Below are positions 31,681-40,733 of a stretch of DNA of 64,000 nucleotides, in pieces. The DNA is from Gemmatimonadetes bacterium bin94. Its GTDB lineage: Bacteria > Gemmatimonadota > Gemmatimonadetes > Longimicrobiales > Gaopeijiaceae. Each line of letters starts with the position of its first letter. Position 1 is the first letter of the stretch. The translations under genes were made by a program, and so were the position numbers. The stretch is from positions 1 through 64,000 of the forward strand of contig MPNE01000006.1 of NCBI GenBank assembly GCA_002238865.1. The letters run 5' to 3'. The notes under the pieces are model-generated. The model saw only the letters and a program-made list of their open reading frames with translations. It was not told the origin of the DNA and did not search any database.

Positions 31681-33469
31681 GGACCCGCCCCTCCCGCCGT
31701 CCCTCGAGGAACCGGAAGTGGAGCCATGTCGCCACGAACACGATGGCGAACAGCATCCAGCTCATCGCGGCTGCACTGCCGAAACGCAGGAACTCCCAGG
31801 CTTCGCGGTAGATGTGGTAGACGGCGACATCGGTGGCGCCGAGCGGCCCGCCCTCGGTCATGACGTAGACGAGGCCGAAGACCTGGAATGAGCCGATCAC
31901 CGAAGTGACGAGAACGAAGAAGAGCGTGTGCCGGAGTCCCGGCAGGGTGATGTGGCGAAGGCGCTGAAGCGGACCCGCGCCGTCCACCCGCGCCGCGTCG
32001 TACCAGTCGCGCGGGATCGCTGCAAGCCCGGCCTGGAAGACGACCATCTGGTAGCCGACGACCATCCACACGCTGATCAACATCAGGCTGCCGAGCGCGG
32101 TATCCGGGGAGGTCAGCCACGGCACCGACCCGAGCCCCGCCCCTTCCAGCAACCGGTTCACGAGGCCGTAGCCGTCGTTGAGCAACCACTTCCACACCAC
32201 CGCGATGGCGACCACGCTGGTGATGCCGGGGAGGAAAAGCGCGAGCCGGGCCCAGCGCGCGGCTCGTCGCGATCCCCGTGTGAGGAGCGCCAATGCGAGT
32301 GCGACGGCCATGGCAAGGGGGACGTGCAGGGTGAAGATCGCGGTGTTGCGTATGGCCGACCACCAGTCACCATCTACAAGAAGTGATCGGTAGTTGTCAA
32401 GTCCGGTAAAGGGGTGGGCGGGATCGACGAGATGCCATTCGTGCAGTGAGATCCAGAGGGAGAAGAGCAGGGGCCCGAAGGTGAAGACGAGGAGCAGGGT
32501 CGCGGCGGGAGCGAGGAAGCCCCACGCCGAGAGGGTCCTGCGCAGGGTGCGGGGACGTGCCGAGAGGGGGAGGAGGAAGAGGACCAAGGCGACGAGCAAC
32601 GTGGAGCCGGCCGCAGAGGCTGCCAGGGCCACGTCGGGCGAAGCGGTTTCCTCGTAGCCGAGAAAGACCAGGTGGAGGGCGTCCTGTGCGGGTGGGGACG
32701 GGATCAGGCGCGCGCCGTGGTAGGTGGCGCCCCTGGCTTCGACGGTGTACGGGGCGGTGTCCCCGGACTGCGGCGAGGAGACGATCGCTTCGCCGACCTC
32801 GCGGGGCATCGTCCAGAGCTGGTCGGGACGTTCCAGTGCTGCCGACGTGGCCCAGGGGAGACCGGCGACCCGGGCGGCGCGATCGGGAGCGGCGCCTGCC
32901 CTGATGGCGATCTCGACCGCGCCGATCCCCTGGGCGACGCGGGCCGCGCTGAGGTCGGTCAGCTCGCGCTCGGCCCACCGCTGCGCAGCGGCGGCGACCA
33001 TGACGAGGAGACCGGTCGCCACGAGCGCGATCGCCGCCGGGTAGCGGCGCGGTGGCGGGGATCGGAGCCGCGTGGCCGCCCACGCAGCCATGAACAGTGC
33101 GCCCAGCAGTGCCAGGGCGGTGGCGGAGGCGGGCCAACCCGCGCCCTGCCGAGGCGCCACCCCGATCCAGACCCCGGGCTCGAGCGCACCGGTCTCGTAC
33201 GCGTATGCTCCCGGCCCGGCTCCTCCATCCTCCACGGCTTCGACCGTGATGCCCCCGGGGCGGAGTCGCGCAACCACGTCGGCGCTGCCGCCCGTAAGCT
33301 CCCACAGGGACGCCGCCACGCGCGCATCGTCCATTGTTGCGGCTTCCCGCGCGCCGCCCACGGTGCCCACGGCCACGGCAAGGATCACCGCGACCCCGGC
33401 GACGAACATCACGGCGGCGATGCCGGGGAGCCACGCGGCGAGGGAGCGCCGCCGCCCTCCTTCCTTCAC
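31673..33469 (-). CDS. Carbohydrate ABC transporter permease, MalF-like, with long N-terminal extension
   Basis: A 598-residue permease. The C-terminal 290 residues are a normal MalF-type permease (six TM; EAA loop YDAARVDGAGPLQRLR then LPGLRH). The N-terminal 300 residues are extra. A TM helix near residue 15-35 is followed by an external domain, a second and third TM, another external domain (about 155-265) and a fourth TM before the permease proper. Paired extracytoplasmic domains between TMs recall sensor architectures, yet no kinase follows. Start is GTG at 33469, overlapping the binding-protein stop (GTGA), with GAGGTGG upstream. The extension could bind sugar or dock the binding protein; this is inference. 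Confidence 0.82.
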   Translation of the reverse strand: MKEGGRRRSLAAWLPGIAAVMFVAGVAVILAVAVGTVGGAREAATMDDARVAASLWELTGGSADVVARLRPGGITVEAVEDGGAGPGAYAYETGALEPGVWIGVAPRQGAGWPASATALALLGALFMAAWAATRLRSPPPRRYPAAIALVATGLLVMVAAAAQRWAERELTDLSAARVAQGIGAVEIAIRAGAAPDRAARVAGLPWATSAALERPDQLWTMPREVGEAIVSSPQSGDTAPYTVEARGATYHGARLIPSPPAQDALHLVFLGYEETASPDVALAASAAGSTLLVALVLFLLPLSARPRTLRRTLSAWGFLAPAATLLLVFTFGPLLFSLWISLHEWHLVDPAHPFTGLDNYRSLLVDGDWWSAIRNTAIFTLHVPLAMAVALALALLTRGSRRAARWARLALFLPGITSVVAIAVVWKWLLNDGYGLVNRLLEGAGLGSVPWLTSPDTALGSLMLISVWMVVGYQMVVFQAGLAAIPRDWYDAARVDGAGPLQRLRHITLPGLRHTLFFVLVTSVIGSFQVFGLVYVMTEGGPLGATDVAVYHIYREAWEFLRFGSAAAMSWMLFAIVFVATWLHFRFLEGRREGRVHA

Positions 33470-34818
33470 CGGCCCACCACCTCGTCCACCCGGCGAGCCA
33501 CGTCTCCGGCGCTCAGCGCGAGGTCCTCCCCGTTCAGGAGCCGCCGGTCCATGATCTCCACCGCCAGCGCCTCGACGCGGGAAAAGTCCCGCACGTAGGC
33601 GCCCCACGTCACCCTCGACCCCTCCACGAGCGCGATGAACGCTGCCTCCACGCCCGTGGGGTCGGCAGCGGCCATCTCGGCTGCCACGTCGATCCGGGAC
33701 GGAATGGCCAGCCCCGAGCGAGCCCGGATCCGCTGCGCCTCCGGCGACGCGAGGAACCCCGCCAGATCGATCGCGCGGCGAAGGTTGGCCGCGTTCGGCG
33801 GCACGGCCCACCCCGACGCGTAGAGCACGCTCGTCGCTGCCGGTTGCGACGGGTGATGCGGGATCGGCAGGATCGCCAGATCGAGCCCGCCCGCGTCCAC
33901 CAGATCGCGAAAGACAGGCAGCGTCCAGTGACCCGACAGCAGGAATGCCTGACCGCCGGACGCGAAACGCGCCTCCCGCGCCGGGTCTCCCTGTTGCACG
34001 AACTGGGCGCCGGGCGTCAGGCCGTCCTCGGCCAAACCCGTCAGGAAGGCATACGCGGCCACCGCCGGCTGGCCATCCATGAATCCCGTCGCCGTGCCGC
34101 CGTCCGGCGCCAGAATGTCGCCACCCGCCGACCACACGAAGGGCACCCACTGGTAGAGGTTGCGCGGGAAGTCGAACCCGTAGACGTCCGGTTGGCCGTC
34201 ACCGTCGGTGTCCCGGGTGACCGCCCGCGCGGCACGGCGGAAGTCATTCCACGTCCAGCCATTCGGTGTCCCGGTATTGGAGCGTGCGTCGGCGAGCAGG
34301 TCGAAGCCCGCGGCCGCCAGCGTCCCCCGGTTCGCGTACAGGACCATCGGCGTGAAGTCCTTGGGGAGCGCGAAGAGCGATTCGCCGCGCCGAAAGGCGT
34401 CCAGCACCTGCGGAAACAGGCTGTCCGCCCGAAAGCCCAGGGCGTCGCGAAACGGCGCAAGGTCCACCGCCAGCCCCCTGTCCACGAAGGTGGGGATGTC
34501 GGGTGAATCGAGGAGATACACATCGGGCGGCCGGCCCGCGGCGATGGAGGTGAGAAGCCGTTCCTCGTACCCGTTCGGGGCCGATTCGAGAAGAACACGC
34601 GTTCCGGGGCGGAGCGCCTCGTAGCGCTCCACCACCTGTTGTTCGATTTCGAGTTCGTGTCCGCCGGCCCACAGCGCGACGCGCAGTGCGTCAGGATCGG
34701 GTGGCGTGGGGGAGCACGCGACTGCGCTCACCAGGAGTCCCGCCAGCAGGGAACGGTGCGGTAGCGACGAGCGTGCTCTGCGCGCAGGGCGGGGCCGTGC
34801 CGACGAAAATGGCAACAT
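33466..34818 (-). CDS. Extracellular solute-binding lipoprotein (sugar)
   Basis: A 450-residue family 1 solute-binding protein. It has a basic signal sequence with lipobox SAVAC, then DALRVALWAGG, a periplasmic fold with DVYLLDSPDIPTFVD, PKDFTPMVLYANRG, GWTWNDFRRAARAVT, and DTDGDGQPDVYGF, which looks like a Ca2+-binding loop. The ATG at 34818 lies 11 bases after the ATPase gene and has no clear ribosome-binding site, so translation may depend on coupling. It delivers sugar to the MalF/MalG-like pair. The ligand is unknown; the GH63-like enzyme in the same operon suggests a glucoside or mannosyl compound. Confidence 0.9.
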   Translation of the reverse strand: MLPFSSARPRPARRARSSLPHRSLLAGLLVSAVACSPTPPDPDALRVALWAGGHELEIEQQVVERYEALRPGTRVLLESAPNGYEERLLTSIAAGRPPDVYLLDSPDIPTFVDRGLAVDLAPFRDALGFRADSLFPQVLDAFRRGESLFALPKDFTPMVLYANRGTLAAAGFDLLADARSNTGTPNGWTWNDFRRAARAVTRDTDGDGQPDVYGFDFPRNLYQWVPFVWSAGGDILAPDGGTATGFMDGQPAVAAYAFLTGLAEDGLTPGAQFVQQGDPAREARFASGGQAFLLSGHWTLPVFRDLVDAGGLDLAILPIPHHPSQPAATSVLYASGWAVPPNAANLRRAIDLAGFLASPEAQRIRARSGLAIPSRIDVAAEMAAADPTGVEAAFIALVEGSRVTWGAYVRDFSRVEALAVEIMDRRLLNGEDLALSAGDVARRVDEVVGR

Positions 34819-34829
34819 ATAGTAGTGTA

Positions 34830-35993
34830 TCACGATGCGCGCAATGGCCGAATGGGACTCGGTGCCGCACCCAATCGGCCTCCATCCGGACCGAACAGGT
34901 GGGTTCTCTCCCAGGCGACCGAGACGCCCACGGCGTCGCCGGATGTCACGCGCATGGCCGGGGGCGCCCGCGCCACCCAGGCCGCGTCCGCGGGTCCGTC
35001 CAGGTGAAGGCGCTGCTCGCTCCCCAGCGCCTCGACGCGAACGATGGTTGCCTCGAAGTCGGCTCGAGACGCGCCGGGCACCGCCACCGCAAGGTCCTCC
35101 GGCCGCACCCCGAGGGTGGCCTCGTCGAACGGCCACTTCCCCGCGAACCGGAACGGCCCCCCCGCCAGGCGCCCCTGCCCGCCGTGCCCGGAAGCACCCG
35201 CGTCGCGGGCTGCGCGCAGACGGCCGCCGCGCTCGTCGCGGTCGCGCGCCAGCCGGAGTCGATTGATCGGGGGCGATCCCACGAATCCCGCGACGAACAG
35301 GTTGGCGGGGATGCGGTAGATCTCGTGAGGCGTCCCCACCTGCTGCAGCCGTCCCCTGTCCATCACGGCGACGCGCTGCCCCAGCGACAGCGCCTCGACC
35401 TGGTCATGCGTAACGAAGACCATGGTCGTCCCGAGACGCTGGTGGAGCGCGGCGATTTCGTCCCGCGTCCGCAGGCGCAACCCCGCGTCGAGGTTCGAGA
35501 GGGGTTCGTCGAAGAGGAAGACACCCGGATCACGCACCATCGCCCGTCCCAGCGCGACCCGCTGCCGTTGCCCCCCGGAGAGCTGGCCGGGACGCCGCGA
35601 CAGCAACTCGGTGAGTCCCAGGACCGTGGCCACCTCGCCCACCCGGGCTGTGATCTCGTCACGGCCGGCACCCCGCACCCGCAGGCCGAAACCCAGATTC
35701 CGCGCGACGGTCATGTGCGGGTAGAGCGCGTAGCTCTGGAAGACCATCGCAACGTCGCGGTCACCCGGCGCGACATCGTCGACGTGCCGCCCCCCGATCC
35801 ACACCTCCCCCGCGCTCGCCTCCTCCAGCCCGGCGATGAGGCGCAGCAGCGTGCTCTTCCCGCACCCCGACGGCCCCACCAGCACCATGAGCTCGCCGGG
35901 CCGGACGTCGAGATCGACGGCGGCCACCGCGGTGACGTTACCGAAGCGTTTCTCGACGCCCCGCAGGGAAACGCCTTGCGGTGCGGGACTCAT
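34830..35993 (-). CDS. Sugar ABC transporter ATP-binding protein (MsmX/UgpC-like)
   Basis: A 387-residue ATPase. Walker A GPSGCGKST, Q-loop in FQSYALYPHMT, signature LSGGQRQRVALGRA, Walker B VFLFDEPLSNLD and the H-loop VTHDQ are all intact. The C-terminal OB-fold region (about 240-387, FDEATLGVRPEDLAV) marks the sugar-importer class. The ATG overlaps the glycosidase stop by ATGA. It is encoded inside the operon and so is likely dedicated to this transporter. Confidence 0.93.
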   Translation of the reverse strand: MSPAPQGVSLRGVEKRFGNVTAVAAVDLDVRPGELMVLVGPSGCGKSTLLRLIAGLEEASAGEVWIGGRHVDDVAPGDRDVAMVFQSYALYPHMTVARNLGFGLRVRGAGRDEITARVGEVATVLGLTELLSRRPGQLSGGQRQRVALGRAMVRDPGVFLFDEPLSNLDAGLRLRTRDEIAALHQRLGTTMVFVTHDQVEALSLGQRVAVMDRGRLQQVGTPHEIYRIPANLFVAGFVGSPPINRLRLARDRDERGGRLRAARDAGASGHGGQGRLAGGPFRFAGKWPFDEATLGVRPEDLAVAVPGASRADFEATIVRVEALGSEQRLHLDGPADAAWVARAPPAMRVTSGDAVGVSVAWERTHLFGPDGGRLGAAPSPIRPLRAS

Positions 35994-38398
35994 GGTCGGC
36001 CGCCCGCGGTGGGATTGGTCCCCGCGCGCCCGCCCCGGGGCCCCATCGGTCCCGTCTTCTCCCAGGCCACGCGCAGCGGCACTCCTCGTGGCCCGCTCCA
36101 GCGCTCGCCGTCCACCGTGACGGACGCGCGATCCTCGTCCAGCTCGACGGTCACCGCCCGCCCACGCACGGCAACGGGTCCCATCGAGACATGCTCGAGC
36201 CGGTGGGGCAACGGCAACACCTCCACGCCCTCTCCATCCGCGTGCAGGCCGGCGATCCCGCGAGCCAGCAGGTCGAGCACCCAGGAGTGCTGATAGTCGT
36301 CGATCCCCCGGAAGTGGCAGGCACGGCCGGTGTACGGGTTGTAGTGCTCGAAGCAGTTGGGGCGTCCAGGATCCCCGTCGGTGAACATCATGCGGACGAA
36401 ACGGGAGAGCAGGTCGGCGGCCAGCGCGCCCGACCGGCCGTGTCCGCGGCGCCAGCACCGGAGCAGGGCTTCGATCACGTGGCTGGTGGTCATCGGCCAC
36501 GCGCGACCGTTCCAGGGGCAGTTCCGTCGCTTCCCTCGCCAGATTCCCTCCGCGGAGAAGCGGGGGTCGTCCACGCTGGACGAGGGCAGCGGGAACGGGG
36601 TGCCGAAGGTGGAAGGGTCTTCCAGGTGGTCCAGCATGGAATCGAGCCGGGCACCGTCGACCAGCCCCGTGAGCATGGGATAGAACCCGACAGCGGCCTT
36701 GACCCCGGTGCGCTCGAAGGTGCGGCCGTCCACGTCGGTGTAGAGTCGGGCTTCCGGACACCACATCCGCTCGGTGATGGCGCTCCCGCATCGGGTCTGA
36801 AGCGCATGCCACCCGGTCGCGTCCTCCATCCGGCCAAGGCGTCGCGCGATGGTGGCGAGCGCGCGGAACAGCTGGTGGGCGTACACGGTTGCGTCGATGC
36901 CCTTGAGGTTCAGCCGGGGACGCCATCCCGCGACGTCCGCCTCGTCGTCAACGACCATGTAGCGGGACATGTACTCCTGCCCGGTCTCGAAGTGGTTCAA
37001 CACGGTGAACATCCCGGACTGCTCGGCGTCGCGGGCCTCGGTCAGCCAGCGCGCGTATGCCGAGAGACCTTCGTAGCACCGAACCAGCCTGCGGGGATTG
37101 GGGTGCAGCTCGTCAGCCGCGAGCAGCGCGTCCCCCCAGTTCGCGTGATAGAAGTCGGTGCGCTCCAGGTGGTCGGGGTAGAGGCGTCCGTGGAATGATC
37201 CGTCCGGCTTCTGGTTGTCGATGAAGTTGAGGAGCGAACCCCATGCCTCGTGTCCGCCCGCGCGCCAGCGCATCTCCATCATGTGGCACTGTGCGCTGTA
37301 GGTGATGGGGACGTGAAAATACTCCGGACCTTCCGCGATGGCGGGTCGCCGCACGTTGCCCCAGCGGCCCTCCATGCGGTTCAGGCCGAGGCCGTAGACG
37401 CGGTAGTCGAAGTAGCGGTCGAAGTACGGGTCGCCGGAGGAAAAGGCGGGGAAGCCGGCGAAGAAGGACTCCCAGGCTGGATCATCGGGCCGTTGCGGCG
37501 ACCGGGCCGCCGGCGCGGAGGGGAACGTTGGCGAGAGTCGCAGCTGGACAGGGACGGCCCTCGCCGTGTCGGCGCGGAATGCCACCGCCAACCAGATCCA
37601 GCCGAAGCGGTCGGTGTCCGCGGGCATCGTCTCGGGAGTCGGCTCCCCGGGGGAGTCGTTTCCGGCCGGCTGCTCGCAGAAGGGCGAATTGCTCCATTCG
37701 GGCGCGGCCCGCCCCTCGGAAGGAATGACGCGGCGCCACGAAGGCACGGTCGGTCCCGTCAGCTCCATCCGCACCGTGATTTCGCGCCCGCTCCGATCCG
37801 ACACGGATCGTAGCCAGCCAAGGCCCCGTTCGGTGGTTTGGAGGCCGGAGACGGCATCGGCGGGCTGGGCGGTGTATGCCACGAGATGGTGCGCACCCGA
37901 CTCGGGGTTAATGCGCCAGGACGAATCGAGAACCCCGCCTGGCAGGATCCGTCGAGTCTCCGTCGAGGCGGCGATCAACTCTGCCGCGATGGCGAGTCCG
38001 CGTCCTTCACGCTGGCGGGACGGGCTTCGGCGCCTGTGCGCCGCGCCACGCTCGAGACCCTCGGCAGACCATCGGGCCGTGAGCCGTCCGGGGCGCCATG
38101 TCCAGTTGTCGGCCGACCCTTCCGGCCCGCTCACGTTCTTCGGCCCACCCCGCAGCCGGATCCGGTCACCCCTGCGATTGAGAAGCGCGACCGAAAACCC
38201 GGGCCCCACCTCGTGCTGAAACAGGTGGACGGGATCCCAGAATCCGGGGCGGTGCAGCCACCTCGGAAACGGGGGTGCCCATACGACGCCGTCGAGGCCG
38301 CCCAGATACCACTTGTCACACCGGGCCAGGGCGTCGATGCGGTCGCGGGGTGACCCGGGCATCGGGTCGGCGGCGGTGGGTCGGGGGTTCCTGGTCAC
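35990..38398 (-). CDS. GH63/MGH1-like glycoside hydrolase
   Basis: An 802-residue cytoplasmic protein without signal peptide. An N-terminal beta-rich domain (about 30-310) is followed by an (alpha/alpha)6 region (about 330-745) with DPYFDRYFDYRVYGLGLNRM, NFIDNQKPDGSFHGR, ANWGDALLAADEL and FRGIDDYQHSWVLDLLARG. The last is the acidic-Tyr stretch that resembles the end of GH63, GH37 and mannosylglycerate-hydrolase-like enzymes. It probably hydrolyses the disaccharide or glycoside brought in by the transporter encoded after it. The listed start is GTG at 38398; ATG at 38362 is an alternative and neither has a strong ribosome-binding site. It is the first gene of the operon. Confidence 0.78.
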   Translation of the reverse strand: MTRNPRPTAADPMPGSPRDRIDALARCDKWYLGGLDGVVWAPPFPRWLHRPGFWDPVHLFQHEVGPGFSVALLNRRGDRIRLRGGPKNVSGPEGSADNWTWRPGRLTARWSAEGLERGAAHRRRSPSRQREGRGLAIAAELIAASTETRRILPGGVLDSSWRINPESGAHHLVAYTAQPADAVSGLQTTERGLGWLRSVSDRSGREITVRMELTGPTVPSWRRVIPSEGRAAPEWSNSPFCEQPAGNDSPGEPTPETMPADTDRFGWIWLAVAFRADTARAVPVQLRLSPTFPSAPAARSPQRPDDPAWESFFAGFPAFSSGDPYFDRYFDYRVYGLGLNRMEGRWGNVRRPAIAEGPEYFHVPITYSAQCHMMEMRWRAGGHEAWGSLLNFIDNQKPDGSFHGRLYPDHLERTDFYHANWGDALLAADELHPNPRRLVRCYEGLSAYARWLTEARDAEQSGMFTVLNHFETGQEYMSRYMVVDDEADVAGWRPRLNLKGIDATVYAHQLFRALATIARRLGRMEDATGWHALQTRCGSAITERMWCPEARLYTDVDGRTFERTGVKAAVGFYPMLTGLVDGARLDSMLDHLEDPSTFGTPFPLPSSSVDDPRFSAEGIWRGKRRNCPWNGRAWPMTTSHVIEALLRCWRRGHGRSGALAADLLSRFVRMMFTDGDPGRPNCFEHYNPYTGRACHFRGIDDYQHSWVLDLLARGIAGLHADGEGVEVLPLPHRLEHVSMGPVAVRGRAVTVELDEDRASVTVDGERWSGPRGVPLRVAWEKTGPMGPRGGRAGTNPTAGGRP

Positions 38399-38528
38399 CG
38401 GCCCAAGATACGCGCCACGGGGTCAAATCGCATGCCTGCGCAAGGAGCGCGGGTCTTCCCGGAACATTATCTTGACCGGTGGCCCATCAACCATATAGGC
38501 CGTTGGTTCCTTCACGGTAGATTAAGAG

Positions 38529-40733
38529 ATGGCAACGACGGCGGCGGCCGAACGCGTTCCGACAATCCGTGGCTTCCCGCGGCCCCTGGCCCGGGCCATG
38601 GAGGGGTACGCCAGCCGACTGGATATCGACATGATCAGGCTGGCGTACGAACTCGCCGAGGAAGCCCACTCCGGGCAGCGGCGCGCATCGGGCGAGCCCT
38701 TCATCACCCACGCGGTGGAAGTCGCGACCCTGGTCGCCGAGCTGCGCCTCGACACCGCGTCGGTGGCGTCGGCTCTCGTCCACGATGTGCCGGAGGACAC
38801 GGTCGTCTCCATCCAGGGGATCCGCGAACTCTTTGGCGACGAGGTGGGCGCGATCGTCGACGGTGTCACCAAGATCGGCCGGGTTCGCTTCCGGTCCAGC
38901 ACGGAGCGGCAGGTCGAGAACTACCGCAAGCTGCTCCTTTCGATGGCGCAGGACGCGAGGGTCATCCTGGTGAAGCTGGCCGACCGGCTCCACAACATGC
39001 GAACGCTGGAATACCTGCCTCCGAGCAAGCAGCGGCCGATCGCCCGCGAGACCCGCGAGATCTATGCGCCGATCGCGCACCGTCTCGGGATGGCGGCGAT
39101 CAAGTGGGAGCTGGAGGATCTGGCCTTCAAGTTCCTGGATCCCGAGGTCTACGCCGGTTTGCGCAAGCTGGTGCGCCAGCGCCGCCGGGCCCGCGAGCGC
39201 CACATCCTGGAGATGCAACGGCCACTCGAGGACGCCCTGGCGGCTGCCAACGTCCCGGCGGAGGTGACGGGGCGCCCGAAGCACCTGTGGTCGATCCACC
39301 GCAAGATGAGTACTCAGGACCGCAGCTACGACGACATCTACGACCTGATGGCGCTGCGGGTCATCACCGATTCGGTGCAGCACTGCTACGCGGCGCTGGG
39401 GATCATTCACGGACAGTGGACGCCGATCCAGGAACGCTTCCACGACTACGTAGCCACGCCGAAGTCGAACATGTACCAGTCGATCCACACGACCGTGTAC
39501 GGGCCGGGCGGGCGCCGGTACGAGGTCCAGATCCGCACCGCGGAGATGCACCGCACCGCCGAGTTCGGGATCGCCGCGCACTGGCGGTACAAGACGGAGG
39601 GGAAGGAAAGCGGGGTCGACGACGCCCTGACCTGGTTCCGCCAGGTGCTGGAGTGGCAGAAGGACGCCAGCGAACCGGAAGAGTTCATGGAGTTCCTCCG
39701 CATGGACCTCTTCCAGGGCGAGATCTTCGTCTTCACCCCCAAGGGCGAAGTCAAGCAGCTGCCCGTGGACTCCACGCCGATCGACTTCGCCTTTTCCGTG
39801 CACACCGAGGTCGGGCTTCACTGCGCCGGGGCGAAGGTCAACGGACGGATCGCGCCACTGTCGCGGAAGCTGAACAACGGCGACTCGGTCGAGATCATCA
39901 CCAACCCGCGGCAGTGGCCCAATCGCGACTGGCTCGGCTTCGTGAAGACATCGCGGGCGCGCCAGCGCATCCGCCAGTGGATTCGCCGCGAGGAGTTCGA
40001 CCGCGCCCTGCGGCTCGGCCAGGAACTCTTCCAGCGCGAGCTGCGCAAGGCCCGCCTCGCCAAGCCCGGCGACGACGAGACCCGGCGCGTGGCCCGCGAG
40101 CTCGGCTTCAAGGGCTTCGACGAGACGCTCGCCGCGCTGGCCAGGGGGGACATCGGTCCGTCGGCGGTGATACGCAGTTTCTACCCGGACGAGGACCCGT
40201 CCAAGGTCGTGAAGCGGTCGGCGTCGGCGCTGGAGAGGATCGCCGACAAGATCCGCAGGTCGAACCGCGGCGTGACCATCCAGGGGATGGACAACCTGAT
40301 GATCCGCTACTCCCAGTGCTGCCAGCCCGTCCCCGGGGACAAGGTCATCGGGTACATTACGCGGGGCAGGGGAATATCGATTCACCGGACCGACTGCCCC
40401 AACATCCTCCACCTGGAAGAGGACCCGGGGCGCCGGGTCGAGATCGAATGGAAGGCCGAACGGGGCGACCGCTTCTTCGTGCATCTGCACATGGAGGGCA
40501 CGGACCGGCGGGGGCTGCTGGGAGACGTGGCGCGAACGATCAGTGCGACCGCCACCGACATCCAGCACGCGGACATGCGCGCGACCGACGGGGGCATGTC
40601 GGCCGCCTTCGTCGTCGAGGTCCAGAACCTCACCCACCTCAAGCGCGTCATGCAGGCGGTGCAGAGCGTCAAGGGCGTGGTCTCCGTGGTTCGCCGGGAG
40701 AGTTTCAACGAGAGCGACCTCTTCGATGCCTGA
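38529..40733 (+). CDS. rel: Bifunctional (p)ppGpp synthetase/hydrolase (Rel/SpoT)
   Basis: A 734-residue long RSH protein. The hydrolase HD domain has [11 protein letters not shown] (His85-Asp86) and the synthetase domain [13 protein letters not shown] (about 267-279) and [20 protein letters not shown] (303-322). The TGS domain is at about 398-460 and the C-terminal ACT domain at about 660-734. Both catalytic centres look intact, so it should make and degrade the alarmone. A Cys pair ([10 protein letters not shown]) marks the zinc-finger region. The gene begins a run of translationally coupled core genes and overlaps uvrB by eight bases. Confidence 0.95.
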   Translation: MATTAAAERVPTIRGFPRPLARAMEGYASRLDIDMIRLAYELAEEAHSGQRRASGEPFITHAVEVATLVAELRLDTASVASALVHDVPEDTVVSIQGIRELFGDEVGAIVDGVTKIGRVRFRSSTERQVENYRKLLLSMAQDARVILVKLADRLHNMRTLEYLPPSKQRPIARETREIYAPIAHRLGMAAIKWELEDLAFKFLDPEVYAGLRKLVRQRRRARERHILEMQRPLEDALAAANVPAEVTGRPKHLWSIHRKMSTQDRSYDDIYDLMALRVITDSVQHCYAALGIIHGQWTPIQERFHDYVATPKSNMYQSIHTTVYGPGGRRYEVQIRTAEMHRTAEFGIAAHWRYKTEGKESGVDDALTWFRQVLEWQKDASEPEEFMEFLRMDLFQGEIFVFTPKGEVKQLPVDSTPIDFAFSVHTEVGLHCAGAKVNGRIAPLSRKLNNGDSVEIITNPRQWPNRDWLGFVKTSRARQRIRQWIRREEFDRALRLGQELFQRELRKARLAKPGDDETRRVARELGFKGFDETLAALARGDIGPSAVIRSFYPDEDPSKVVKRSASALERIADKIRRSNRGVTIQGMDNLMIRYSQCCQPVPGDKVIGYITRGRGISIHRTDCPNILHLEEDPGRRVEIEWKAERGDRFFVHLHMEGTDRRGLLGDVARTISATATDIQHADMRATDGGMSAAFVVEVQNLTHLKRVMQAVQSVKGVVSVVRRESFNESDLFDA

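Noticed and set aside
39448-39487. NMY in place of NGY in the Rel synthetase motif, as a possible loss of function
   Set aside because: The Met variant also occurs in active Gram-positive Rel enzymes, so it is not evidence of inactivation.
38487-40637. Long open frame antisense to rel
   Set aside because: Same GC shadow effect; the Rel protein on the other strand has all family motifs.
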